Assembly (NCBI GenBank): GCA_945860955.1
Contig: CAMATH010000011.1
Span: 31,642-95,641 of the forward strand
Source of the DNA: Planctomicrobium piriforme
GTDB taxonomy: Bacteria; Planctomycetota; Planctomycetia; Planctomycetales; Planctomycetaceae
Reading direction: 5' to 3'
DNA length: 64,000 bases
Shown: piece after piece, positions 46,992 to 55,596 of the stretch
Numbering within the stretch: the stretch's first letter is position 1
Layout of the letters: every line of letters begins with the position of its first letter
Program-made: the position numbers and the translations under genes
Notes under the pieces: model-generated
The model's input: the letters and a program-made list of their open reading frames with translations, nothing else
What the model was told of the DNA's origin: nothing
Database searches by the model: none

Positions 46992-47162
46992 ATGAGTCGT
47001 CTGGTCGTTGTCGCACGTCGCCTGGCCGCTGGGGCCGAAGGGCCTCTCTGGTTGGAATATGCGTTGATGGTCGCGCTGCTGGCCGTTGTGAACGGCGGGG
47101 CGATCGCTCTGTTTTCCACGCGGGCGGGTGATCTCTTCGCCCAGATGCTGGGTTCTGTCTAA
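46992..47162 (+). CDS. Diverged Flp-type pilin
   Basis: 56 residues from MSRLVVVARRLAAGAEG. Gly17, Glu+5 and Tyr+6 are kept (G-PLWLEYALMVALLAVV), but residue +1 is proline, which is unusual next to the scissile bond. The rest is hydrophobic, ending FAQMLGSV. It lies directly before the prepilin peptidase gene. Possibly a minor pilin; processing is uncertain. Confidence 0.75.
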   Translation: MSRLVVVARRLAAGAEGPLWLEYALMVALLAVVNGGAIALFSTRAGDLFAQMLGSV

Positions 47163-47181
47163 CGAGTTCTGGAACCGTATC

Positions 47182-47727
47182 ATGTGGGAAGTCACTCCCG
47201 TCCCGGCGATTGTCGTTGTCGCCAGCGTCGTGCTGGCCGCCATTTACGACGTTCGCTGGTTTCGCCTGCCGAATGCGCTCACGCTGACGCTGTTGGCGTC
47301 GGGGCTTGTTTATCACGGCTTCAGCCATCAACCCGACGCTTTGGGGCACAGTCTGCTCGGGGTGATGGTCGGTGCCGTGCCGATGTGGCTGGTTTACGTC
47401 CGCGGCGGGATGGGGGCCGGGGATGTGAAACTGATGGCAGGGGTCGGGGCCTGGTTGGGGGCCTGGATCACGCTGCATGTGTTGATTGTCTCGGGGTTGT
47501 TGGGGGGGGCTTTCGCCGCCGCGCTGCTGTGGTCACGTCGGCGGTCGCAATCGGCTGAGTTGGAACTCGCGTTGCAGGCAGCCCCAGTCGGCGGGACGAA
47601 TCGAATCGCCGCCCAGATCGCCCGTCCCGACGCGCGGCGAAATCTGGTTCCCTTCGGTTTGATGATCGCGCTCGGAGTCGTCGTGATCGTCTGTCTTCCC
47701 GCGTCATTGTTGCGCCCTCCTTCTTAG
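47182..47727 (+). CDS. Prepilin peptidase of the TadV/CpaA type
   Basis: 181 residues from MWEVTPVPAIVVVASVVLAA; a longer upstream frame overlaps the pilin gene. The two catalytic aspartates of A24 aspartic peptidases are visible in AAIYDVRWFRLPNALT and in GMGAGDVKLMAGVG (GxGDxK). Membrane helices lie near 8-25, 40-60, 70-85, 95-130 and 155-178. It cuts Flp and TadE-like precursors after glycine. It lacks the N-methyltransferase domain of PilD-type enzymes, as is normal for TadV. It comes right after the fourth pilin-like gene. Confidence 0.92.
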   Translation: MWEVTPVPAIVVVASVVLAAIYDVRWFRLPNALTLTLLASGLVYHGFSHQPDALGHSLLGVMVGAVPMWLVYVRGGMGAGDVKLMAGVGAWLGAWITLHVLIVSGLLGGAFAAALLWSRRRSQSAELELALQAAPVGGTNRIAAQIARPDARRNLVPFGLMIALGVVVIVCLPASLLRPPS

Positions 47728-47775
47728 TGAGTTCACGTTTCCTTCTGGTTTCCGTAACACAAGCTGAAGTGCATC

Positions 47776-48699
47776 ATGCAAACGAGAACGCTGCTAGTCA
47801 TTGTCTTCGCGGTGCTGTTCGGAGTGATCGCCGCGCTTGGGGCGTTTTTTAAGCAGTCGGGCGGTTCTCCCCACGTCGAAATGGTATCGGTCGCTGTTGT
47901 CACTGCGGACTTGGTTCGCGGCACCGAACTGACCAAAGAGCTGGTCTCGATGCGGTCTTGGCCCAAGGACAACGTGCCCGTTGATGCGATGACTGACCTG
48001 GAAGAGGTAATTGGTCGGTCGATCATCATGTCCCTCGCGAAAAACGAGCCGATCGTCGCCTCACGACTCGGCATGCGGGGTGGCGGAAAAGGAATGGACG
48101 CCATCGTGCCTGTCAACATGCGCGCCGTGACAATTCAAACTCCCAATATCGCGACCGGAGTCGCCGGCTTCGTGCTCCCGGGCACGAAAGTCGATGTTGT
48201 CCTCACCATCACGCCACAAGGCGCTGATGACGGCTCGGGAGGAGGGACGACGGTGACTCTCCTGCAAAACGTGGAGGTTCTGGCGGTCGACCAAAAGATT
48301 GAAGCTCCAACGGATCGGAAAATGGACCCAAAAGAGTTGCGGTCCGTGACGTTACTGGTTTCACCGCGCGACGCCGAAAAAGTCGACCTGGGTCAGAACA
48401 AGGGGACCATGCGACTCACCCTGCGCAATCCGCTGGATGATCTCGTGCAGCCGGTTCCGCGAACGACCATGCGGCAATTGCGTTCAGGAAACTACGATGG
48501 CCCGGCTGAAGACGACGACATTCTGGCTTCCAAACCCAAGAAAAACCGTTCTGTTCGACCAACGTCCATTCAAATTGTCACCTTTCGCGGACCTGAGGCG
48601 AGTGTGGTGACTTTGGCACCCCGTCGGCGAGCGGCGGAGAGTGGGGGGCGATATTCGGACGACTCGAAATACGCTCTGAATGAGGAGGCGGGACGGTGA
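47776..48699 (+). CDS. cpaB: Flp pilus assembly protein CpaB/RcpC
   Basis: 307 residues with one N-terminal membrane helix (~5-25, LLVIVFAVLFGVIAALGAFF). A SAF-type domain follows (VAVVTADLVRGTELTKELVSM, IGRSIIMSLAKNEPIVASRL), then RAVTIQTPNIATGVAGFVLPGTKVDVVLT, the conserved RcpC/CpaB block. It is thought to bind peptidoglycan or the secretin in the periplasm. Its last codons overlap the start of the methyltransferase-like gene by 4 bp (GTGA), so the two are translationally coupled. The Arg/Ser-rich C-terminal tail is longer than in many homologues. Confidence 0.92.
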   Translation: MQTRTLLVIVFAVLFGVIAALGAFFKQSGGSPHVEMVSVAVVTADLVRGTELTKELVSMRSWPKDNVPVDAMTDLEEVIGRSIIMSLAKNEPIVASRLGMRGGGKGMDAIVPVNMRAVTIQTPNIATGVAGFVLPGTKVDVVLTITPQGADDGSGGGTTVTLLQNVEVLAVDQKIEAPTDRKMDPKELRSVTLLVSPRDAEKVDLGQNKGTMRLTLRNPLDDLVQPVPRTTMRQLRSGNYDGPAEDDDILASKPKKNRSVRPTSIQIVTFRGPEASVVTLAPRRRAAESGGRYSDDSKYALNEEAGR

Positions 48700-49373
48700 G
48701 CGCATTCATTCCACAACTCAGTCACCCGCTCGTTGCCGGGGCTCCTGCGCCGTCAGCCATTACCCCCTGGGACTGGGTATGGGATCTCGCGGAGCGGGTG
48801 ATTGTCCTGCTGTTCTACGGCTCGCTGGTAGCGCGACTGGTTGGGCCGCTCTGGCGGGGTGAGGATGGTGCCAATCTCCTCTTGCTGCCCTCCGAGGGAC
48901 TGGTCTGTCTGTTTGTGCTGATTCGACGCCCAAGTCAGACGATCTCTCGCCGTTGGCAAGACTGGTTTCTCGCCCTGGCCGCAACGACCGCCCCGATGCT
49001 GGTCCAGCCTGGTGTGGGGGACTCGCTGATCCCCGTCGCCTGCGGGGCACTCCTCCTGATGACCGGCATGACGCTCCAGATCTTGGCGAAACTCGCCCTC
49101 GGTCGTCGATTTGGTTGCGTTCCCGCCCACCGGGGTTTGCAGCTTTCTGGACCGTATCGATTTGTCCGGCACCCCATGTATGCGGGCTACCTACTGAGTC
49201 ATATCGCCTTCCTGTTGATGAATCCCACCTGGGTCAACCTCGCCGCCTATGCGGTCTGCTACGCCTTGCAGACTCCCCGGCTCCTCTCCGAGGAACGACT
49301 CTTATCGGCCGACCCGGAATACGCCGCTTACATGCGTCGCGTTCCGTATCGCCTTGTTCCCTGCCTGTATTGA
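48696..49373 (+). CDS. Isoprenylcysteine carboxyl methyltransferase (ICMT/PEMT)-like membrane protein
   Basis: 225 residues from a GTG that overlaps the cpaB stop. Five to six membrane segments are predicted. The C-terminal half has the family signature GPYRFVRHPMYAGYLLSHIAFLL and then EERLLSADPEYAAYMRRVPYRLVP, which bind SAM and place the acceptor at the membrane face. Known relatives methylate prenylcysteine carboxylates or phospholipid amines. Inside the Tad operon it has no assigned job. TadV peptidases lack the pilin N-methyltransferase of type IV pilus systems, so pilin or lipid methylation is an attractive but unproven idea. Confidence 0.85.
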   Translation: MSAFIPQLSHPLVAGAPAPSAITPWDWVWDLAERVIVLLFYGSLVARLVGPLWRGEDGANLLLLPSEGLVCLFVLIRRPSQTISRRWQDWFLALAATTAPMLVQPGVGDSLIPVACGALLLMTGMTLQILAKLALGRRFGCVPAHRGLQLSGPYRFVRHPMYAGYLLSHIAFLLMNPTWVNLAAYAVCYALQTPRLLSEERLLSADPEYAAYMRRVPYRLVPCLY

Positions 49374-49445
49374 CTTTCCGCAAGTCCCCTTCCCCACCCG
49401 CCTGCGCGACACATGCCTGCCCCCCTGACTTTCAAGGTTCCCCCC

Positions 49446-50807
49446 ATGACGATCGCGGAACGAGACGAACGCAACGGTTCGTCCATGGACAGCCGACCCG
49501 GCCAACGGGCCACGGCGCCTCCCCCCACCAAGCGGATCGATGATTCCATCCGGTGTGAATTTCACGCCCGGCTGATCGCGAGCCTCGATCTCTCGAAGAT
49601 CGGTTCGCGGACCGACGAAGAATTGCGGGCCGAGATCCGCACGGCCGCCGAAGAACTGTGCCGACACAGCGCCAATCTGATGAGTTCGGCCGAGCGCGAG
49701 CAACTTGTCAATGAGGTGATGGACGAGACATTCGGTTTAGGACCGCTGGAGCCGCTGCTGCGTGACCCGACGATCAGCGACATCCTGGTGAATGGTCCCC
49801 GGACGGTCTTCGTCGAACGCCGCGGCCGATTGGAGAAGTCGGACGTCACCTTTAGCAGCGACGAACATCTGTTGCAGATCATTCAGCGGATCGTCAGCCG
49901 GGTCGGTCGGCGGGTCGACGCGACCAGTCCGATGGTCGACGCCCGCCTCGCTGACGGCAGTCGTGTGAACGCGATCATCGCGCCGCTGGCGCTGGACGGC
50001 GCGCTGGTCTCGATTCGGCGGTTTTCCGCCCGTCCGCTCAAAGCCGAAGATCTGATTTCGAAGAAGTCGATCACGCCGGAAATGGTCGAGTTTCTGGCCG
50101 GGTGCGTGAAGTCACGGCAAAACATCCTGATCTCCGGTGGTACCGGCTCAGGAAAGACGACGCTGCTGAACATGCTCTCGGGTTACATTCCCGACGACGA
50201 GCGAATCGCGACCATCGAAGACGCCGCCGAGCTGCGGTTGCAGCAGTCGCACGTGGTGCGGATGGAAACCCGCCCGGCGAACGTCGAGGGACAGGGGGCG
50301 GTCTCGTGCCGCGAACTGGCGCGAAACGCACTGCGAATGCGGCCCGACCGGTTGGTGGTCGGGGAATCGCGCGGTCCCGAGGCGCTGGACATGCTGCAAG
50401 CGATGAACACTGGGCACGACGGGAGTATGACGACACTGCACGCCAACGACACCCGCGACGCCGTCAGCCGACTGGAGATGATGGTCGGTATGGCGGGGTT
50501 CGACCTGCCGATCTGGGTCATCCGCCGGCAGATCGCGTCGGCGGTTCACTTGGTGGTTCAGGCGGCTCGGCTGACCGGTGGGTTGCGTAAGGTGATCAAG
50601 ATCTCGGAGATCACCGGCATGGAGGGGGAGAACATCACCATGCACGACATTTTCGTGTTCAAGCAGACCGGGCTCGACGCCAACCGTAACGCGACAGGTT
50701 ACTACTACTCGACCGGAATTCGGCCGCAATGCCTGGATCATCTGGAAGCGATGGGGATCAAGCTGCCGGCCAACATGTTTGAACGCCGCACGTTGATGAC
50801 CTGCTGA
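49446..50807 (+). CDS. cpaF: Tad pilus assembly ATPase TadA/CpaF
   Basis: 453 residues from the ATG behind AAGG with a spacing like other genes in the operon; an ATG at 49413 would add 11 residues. It is a hexameric secretion ATPase that powers pilin extrusion. Signs are the N-terminal DPTISDILVNGPRTVFVERRGRL, Walker A ISGGTGSGKTTLLN, the Asp box TIEDAAELRLQQSHVVRMETR, Walker B-like RMRPDRLVVGESRGPEALDMLQAMNTGHDGSMTTLHAND, and the following His-box. Tad loci normally also encode TadZ/CpaE, which positions this ATPase, but none is seen here. Confidence 0.96.
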   Translation: MTIAERDERNGSSMDSRPGQRATAPPPTKRIDDSIRCEFHARLIASLDLSKIGSRTDEELRAEIRTAAEELCRHSANLMSSAEREQLVNEVMDETFGLGPLEPLLRDPTISDILVNGPRTVFVERRGRLEKSDVTFSSDEHLLQIIQRIVSRVGRRVDATSPMVDARLADGSRVNAIIAPLALDGALVSIRRFSARPLKAEDLISKKSITPEMVEFLAGCVKSRQNILISGGTGSGKTTLLNMLSGYIPDDERIATIEDAAELRLQQSHVVRMETRPANVEGQGAVSCRELARNALRMRPDRLVVGESRGPEALDMLQAMNTGHDGSMTTLHANDTRDAVSRLEMMVGMAGFDLPIWVIRRQIASAVHLVVQAARLTGGLRKVIKISEITGMEGENITMHDIFVFKQTGLDANRNATGYYYSTGIRPQCLDHLEAMGIKLPANMFERRTLMTC

Positions 50808-50827
50808 CCAGCCAAAGGATCCCCACC

Positions 50828-51793
50828 ATGAATCAGGCCTTCGTTCCGGTCGTCACGTTCTTCGCGGTCATTTTCAGCGTCATCGGTGTCTATTCGCTGG
50901 CGATGGATTTGTTCCTTCGCGATCGAACGAAAGTGAAGGAGCGGCTCGATGAGGAGTTGCGGGATCGGCAGCGCGCCCGTGCGAAACAGTCGCTGCTGAA
51001 GAATCTGTCCGGAAAAGAGATCAACGCCATGATCTCGACCGTCGAAGAAAAACGGAACTTTCGCGAAAAGATCGCGGAATTGATTGATCAGGCGGGTCTG
51101 CTGATCAGTCCCGCGAAGTTGGGGCAATATACACTGGCATCGACGGCGATCTGTTCGGTCCTCGCCCTGATCATTCGAGGAAATCTGATTGTCGCGGCGA
51201 TTGGCGCGGTGATTGGTTCGGTTCTGCCCATCTGGTACGTACGACGGTTGAAAAACAATCGGCAGGCGGGATTGCGGCACCAGCTTGCCGACTCATTCGA
51301 ATTGATGTCGTCAACATTGCGTGCGGGCCAATCGATGGCGCAGGCGATGCAGGCTGTGGCCATTGATTTCCCGCCGCCGATCTCGGAAGAGTTTCTGCTC
51401 TGCTTTGAACAACAGAATCTCGGTCTCGACCCCGAAATCGCCTTGCGGCAGCTCGCTCGTCGCACCGGAATGCTCGAACTGCGAATCTTCGTCGTCGCGG
51501 TTCTGGTCCAGCGACAGGTGGGGGGCAATCTCTCGGAGATTCTTCAGGGACTCGCTCACGTGGTTCGCGAACGTTTCCGCACCCAGGCGCTCATTCAAAC
51601 TTTGACCGCCGAGGGGCGTCTGCAGGCGGTGATCCTCATGGCACTCTCACCGTTCCTCTTGTTGGTGATGATCTTCATGAACGGTGAGTACATGCAGAGC
51701 CTCGTCGACTCGCCCATGTTGATCGTCGCCATGGCGGTCTTGCAAGGGATTGGTTGGTTGTGGATTCGCAAGATCGTCAATTTCGACTTCTAA
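50828..51793 (+). CDS. tadB: Tad pilus inner-membrane platform protein TadB
   Basis: 321 residues with AAGGAT as ribosome-binding site. A membrane helix at ~5-25 is followed by a soluble part, helices near 95-125, and the type II secretion F domain (DSFELMSSTLRAGQSMAQAMQAVAIDFPPPISEEFLLCFEQQNLGLDPEIALRQLARRTGMLELRIFVVAVLVQRQVGGNLSEIL split by its two conserved motifs). Two further helices lie at the C-terminus. With TadC it forms the platform on which CpaF works. Order and spacing match classical Tad loci. Confidence 0.95.
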   Translation: MNQAFVPVVTFFAVIFSVIGVYSLAMDLFLRDRTKVKERLDEELRDRQRARAKQSLLKNLSGKEINAMISTVEEKRNFREKIAELIDQAGLLISPAKLGQYTLASTAICSVLALIIRGNLIVAAIGAVIGSVLPIWYVRRLKNNRQAGLRHQLADSFELMSSTLRAGQSMAQAMQAVAIDFPPPISEEFLLCFEQQNLGLDPEIALRQLARRTGMLELRIFVVAVLVQRQVGGNLSEILQGLAHVVRERFRTQALIQTLTAEGRLQAVILMALSPFLLLVMIFMNGEYMQSLVDSPMLIVAMAVLQGIGWLWIRKIVNFDF

Positions 51794-51820
51794 GCAGGCC
51801 TTCGCAACAGGAGCTTCACG

Positions 51821-52747
51821 ATGTGGTACACGCTGACAGCCGCCGGTGCGATGGCGGGGGCGCTCACGGTATTGGCGGGAATACTTCTGCGCGGCAACCG
51901 AAGTCGCGCCGCGCAACGCCTGCTGGATCTATCCGGCAAATCGAGCATCCCCGCCGAACAGGAGTACGTTGATAATCTCACAAGGGTCGTTCGTGCGACG
52001 CTTCCCAAAATGGGACAGCAGTTAGTGCCCGGCGACGAGAAAGAACGACTGAAGCTCGCCTCGCGGATGATTCAGGCGGGGCTGTACAGTCCCATGGCGA
52101 TGCCGGTGTTCCTGGGCGTCAAGTTGGTTCTGATGCTCGGACCGATGGTGTTGGGATTGGTGCTGGCCGCAACGACTTCGGTGCCGATGGTCTACGCGCT
52201 GCTTGGGGCGATCGTCCTGGGAATTGTGGGGATGATCGGGCCGAGTTTTTGGCTGGATCGAAGAAAAACCAAGCGCCAAACCGCGTTGAGAAGGGCGCTG
52301 CCCGACGCCTGTGATCTGATTGTCATCTGCATGAGCGGGGGACTCAGTCTGGTGGGGGCTCTCAGCCGGGTGGTTGATGAGTTGCGAACCGCGCATCCGC
52401 TGCTGGCCTCGGAGTTGCGGATTGTGGAACGGGAGGTGCAACTGGGGCACCGGATCGCCGAGTCACTGCAAAAGTTCGGCACACGCTCTGACTTGTCGGA
52501 ACTTCAGAATCTGGCTGCGGTGGTCATGGCGGCGGAAAAGTATGGATCGAGCATGGCGCGTACGCTCGACAAATTTTCCGAGACGCTCCGATTGAAGCGA
52601 CAGCAATACGCCGAACAGATGGCACAAAAAGCTGCAACCAAAGTTCTTTTCCCCACGCTGTTGTTCATCTTTCCGGTGATTCTGTTGATCATTCTAGGGC
52701 CGGCGATGATTCAGGTGATGGCCATGATGAAGAACATCAATCGATAA
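51821..52747 (+). CDS. tadC: Tad pilus inner-membrane platform protein TadC
   Basis: 308 residues behind an AGGAG site. Helices lie near 5-25, 95-145 and 275-300. The type II secretion F domain has RALPDACDLIVICMSGGLSLVGALSRVV and ELRIVEREVQLGHRIAESLQKFGTRSDLSELQNLAAVVMAAEKYGSSMARTLDKFSETLR. It pairs with TadB as the polytopic base of the machine. Sequence identity to the TadB gene is low, showing old duplication. It is followed at once by the first TadE-like gene. Confidence 0.95.
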   Translation: MWYTLTAAGAMAGALTVLAGILLRGNRSRAAQRLLDLSGKSSIPAEQEYVDNLTRVVRATLPKMGQQLVPGDEKERLKLASRMIQAGLYSPMAMPVFLGVKLVLMLGPMVLGLVLAATTSVPMVYALLGAIVLGIVGMIGPSFWLDRRKTKRQTALRRALPDACDLIVICMSGGLSLVGALSRVVDELRTAHPLLASELRIVEREVQLGHRIAESLQKFGTRSDLSELQNLAAVVMAAEKYGSSMARTLDKFSETLRLKRQQYAEQMAQKAATKVLFPTLLFIFPVILLIILGPAMIQVMAMMKNINR

Positions 52748-52762
52748 CAGGAGGTGGTTCTG

Positions 52763-53221
52763 ATGCGCCGTTCCGCTACATCAATCCGACCGTCGAAATC
52801 CACGCGCCACGGCCAAGGCACTCCACGTGCTGGGGCGGCCGCGATTGAATTCGCGATCGTCCTGCCGCTACTGGTGATGGTACTGGCGGCGACCATCGAC
52901 TTTTCGCGATTCGCGTACACGTCGATTTCGGTGTCGAACGCGGCCCGCGCCGGCGCGGGTTATGGGATCTTCCATCCACTGGATGAGTTCACGCGTGATC
53001 GCTGGATCGATCGCGTGGCCGAGGCCGCCGCCGACGAGCTGGTCGGCTGGGGAGCGTATGACACAACCAAGCTGGTGGTGACGGCGGACTTTTTGAGTTC
53101 CGGCGGCGACAAGCGAGCCGTGGTGACGGTGAGTTACCCCTTCAAGACTCAAGTGAACTGGGGCTTCTTTCCCAGCACTATGACAATTCAGCAGAAAACG
53201 GTTCTCCCCATGATTCGTTGA
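52763..53221 (+). CDS. tadE: TadE-like pseudopilin
   Basis: 152 residues from the ATG behind AGGAGGTGG; an overlapping GTG at 52754 is disfavoured because the Shine-Dalgarno sequence would overlap it. A basic leader ends at GAAAIEFAIVLPLLVMVLAATIDFSR: the glycine, Glu+5 and aromatic residue give a prepilin-peptidase site. The long hydrophobic helix and the SNAARAGAGYG block are typical of TadE. TadE/TadF are minor pseudopilins needed for Flp assembly. Confidence 0.9.
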   Translation: MRRSATSIRPSKSTRHGQGTPRAGAAAIEFAIVLPLLVMVLAATIDFSRFAYTSISVSNAARAGAGYGIFHPLDEFTRDRWIDRVAEAAADELVGWGAYDTTKLVVTADFLSSGGDKRAVVTVSYPFKTQVNWGFFPSTMTIQQKTVLPMIR

Positions 53222-53248
53222 TTGGGGTCACCACACTGGAGTCTTCCA

Positions 53249-53734
53249 ATGGTCAATTCGACACATCACCTGCGACCGGAATGTAGGCAACGAAAGTCTG
53301 ACTCTCGTGGCGGTGCGACGACGGTTGAGACAGTCTTGGTTTTGTCTGTCTGGATACTGCTTCTCGCCGGGACATTTGATCTGGGAATGGCGGTACTGCG
53401 GTACAACACCCTGGCGCACGCCGCTCGACAGGGAGCCCGACAGGCAATCGTTCACGGTAAGCTCGCGTCGCCTCAGCGCACTGTCTGGGGGCCTTCGAAA
53501 TACACTGGGAAGGCGGGCGACGCGCACGAGATCCCGCAAACCGTTCTGCCGTACCTTACAGGATTTACCGCGAGTGAGGTGACTGTCACCGTGGAATGGA
53601 TCGATGACGGAAACGATCTTCAACAGCGGGTGCGGTTCAAGGTCAGCGGAACTTATAAACCAGTCCTGGCAATTGCGTTTGGCAACCAGCCAATCGCGCT
53701 TTCCTCTGTCTCCACGATGCCAATTGCGCATTGA
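53249..53734 (+). CDS. Second TadE/TadF-like pseudopilin
   Basis: 161 residues from MVNSTHHLRPECRQRKS behind TGGAG. The prepilin site is SRGGATTVETVLVLSVWILLLAG with Glu+5; the helix is followed by GMAVLRYNTLAHAARQGARQAIVHGKL, the amphipathic extension common to TadE proteins. A compact beta domain follows. It probably fills the TadF role. It is 27 bp after the first TadE gene and 37 bp before the TadG-like gene. Confidence 0.88.
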   Translation: MVNSTHHLRPECRQRKSDSRGGATTVETVLVLSVWILLLAGTFDLGMAVLRYNTLAHAARQGARQAIVHGKLASPQRTVWGPSKYTGKAGDAHEIPQTVLPYLTGFTASEVTVTVEWIDDGNDLQQRVRFKVSGTYKPVLAIAFGNQPIALSSVSTMPIAH

Positions 53735-53771
53735 GCGGTTTCTGGCACTTCCCCATTCCGAGTCCCTGACA

Positions 53772-55139
53772 ATGAAATCGCACGTCGCTGTCCCTCGACC
53801 CGTGAAGCGTCGGTCCGGCACGATTCTGGTGCTGACCTCGGTGGTCTTGCTGACGATTGTCGGAATGCTGGGACTGGTTCTCGATTCCGGTTTGATGATG
53901 GCGCAGTACCGACAGATCCAGAACGCGGCCGACGCCGCCGCGCTCGCTGCGGCACAGTCGCTGATTGATGGAAAGACCGAGACCGCGTCAAAGACGGTCG
54001 GCGTTTCATTTGTCACGAACTACAACGCGCTACCCGGGGCGACGGTCACCATTCGAATTCCCCCCACCACGGGTCCGTACAACGCCAACCCGAAGTTTGC
54101 GGAGGCAGTGGTGGAGTACCCGTTGCAGACACACCTGATTCATTTGCTGGGGGGACCAAGGTTCAGAAATGTGACGGCCCGGTCGGTCGCAGGGTATCAG
54201 GCGGTGACCTCGTCGGCGGGGGTGATCGCTCTCGATCCGCTCGCCACACCGGGATTCAAAGCGGTTGGCAATGGCACCTTTATCATTGATGGAACGGGAA
54301 TTACGAACTCGGAGGGGGGAGGGTACACGGAAGAGGGGGATTCGGTGGATGGTCTCAACGGGTTCGGAGCGCAAGTCAGCGGGAACGGCATCATCAAAGG
54401 ACGGCTGATTCTCGTGAATGGTGGGGTCAACCGTCCGGAGAGCTTCATTCAGTACGACTCCAGCAATCCCGACAGTCCATTGGTGGCTCTCGCGGGGCTG
54501 TATCCCGACCCGTTTCGGTACCTGCCAACCCCTACCGTCTCAACAGGCGTGATTCCCACGAATCGCGGAGAAATCAAGGTCTCCAGCTCGGGCAGTGTTC
54601 AGACATTTGAACCTGGTGTCTACAGTGATATCCAGATTTCGAGCGGTGCCGTGCGACTCAACCCGGGAATCTATGTGGTGAAAGGGGGGGAGGTCCGAAT
54701 CACGGGGGGCCTTGTTACAGCCGCAGGTGTCATGTTTTACGTCACAGGCGAGGACTACGACCCGACCACGGGACTCCCCGATATTCACGATGGTGAGACA
54801 CGACCGACCGTTCAGAACAACAACGATTTCGGCGGCGTGACAATCACCTCCTCGGCGTTTCTATCCCCGCTGGCCAACTCGGGAAGTCCCTTCGACGGTA
54901 TGCTGGTCTATACCCGCCGCCTGAACGACTCCACGATCACCGTCGCCGGCAATTCGTATGATGGCCTCAAGACGGGAACCGTGTACGCCAAGTGGTCACT
55001 CCTCAAGTTGGCCGGCTTGGGTGTCTTCAATACCCAGTTCGTTGTGGGGCGAGTGAGCTGGGAAGGCAACGGCACGATGATCATCTACTACAACGGACGC
55101 CGTCTCGCCAAGGGGAACATGGTGTTCCTGGTTGAGTGA
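53772..55139 (+). CDS. TadG-like pilus-associated protein, copy 1
   Basis: 455 residues from MKSHVAVPRPVKRRSG. The TadG-type anchor is RRSGTILVLTSVVLLTIVGMLGLVLDSGLMMAQYRQIQNAADAAALAAAQSL split by the single membrane helix, followed by an extracytoplasmic region. Its C-terminal ~250 residues are Gly/Asn/Thr-rich with repeated short strands (GAVRLNPGIYVVKGGEVRITGG, NGTMIIYYNGRRLAKGN) resembling a beta-helix or adhesin fold. TadG proteins are variable members of Tad systems linked to the outer face. A paralogue of the same size follows. Confidence 0.88.
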   Translation: MKSHVAVPRPVKRRSGTILVLTSVVLLTIVGMLGLVLDSGLMMAQYRQIQNAADAAALAAAQSLIDGKTETASKTVGVSFVTNYNALPGATVTIRIPPTTGPYNANPKFAEAVVEYPLQTHLIHLLGGPRFRNVTARSVAGYQAVTSSAGVIALDPLATPGFKAVGNGTFIIDGTGITNSEGGGYTEEGDSVDGLNGFGAQVSGNGIIKGRLILVNGGVNRPESFIQYDSSNPDSPLVALAGLYPDPFRYLPTPTVSTGVIPTNRGEIKVSSSGSVQTFEPGVYSDIQISSGAVRLNPGIYVVKGGEVRITGGLVTAAGVMFYVTGEDYDPTTGLPDIHDGETRPTVQNNNDFGGVTITSSAFLSPLANSGSPFDGMLVYTRRLNDSTITVAGNSYDGLKTGTVYAKWSLLKLAGLGVFNTQFVVGRVSWEGNGTMIIYYNGRRLAKGNMVFLVE

Positions 55140-55596
55140 GCTGCCGTCAAAACGGCATGTGATTTCGAATTCCCTTGATGCGCCCGTGTTGATTGGCCTG
55201 CCCCGTTTCATCGCCACTTTCCCACCCCAAATTCGAGTCCGGCTTTCGTTTTTCGGCCCTCCCCCGAGATTCTTCCCTCGAATCTCCCTTTGTTGACCCG
55301 ACCACGCTGATTCCCACCGCGTCACGACACCCCGATATCGGAATCTCCAGCCGTTGTTGAATTCGGTTTCCCGATGACCCATCGGCACCGATTCTCCGAC
55401 CGTTGATTGAGTCCCTGAGATTCAACTTGTCCTTACGATACTGCCACACGCGACATCGCGATCGAATGGTGACCCGCATTCGACGTCGGATGAGCGCATC
55501 GCATTCGTTCGGCAGCAGCCCCGAGTCCCTACTCTAGAAACATTCCCTCGCCAGGTTTTCTGGTTCCCGCAACTCCACTCCCTTCGAGAGGCGATC
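55140..55596. other. Spacer between the two tadG-like genes
   Basis: 457 bp without a recognised gene or strong repeat. Its length suggests that copy 2 may have its own promoter, but none could be assigned. Confidence 0.45.
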
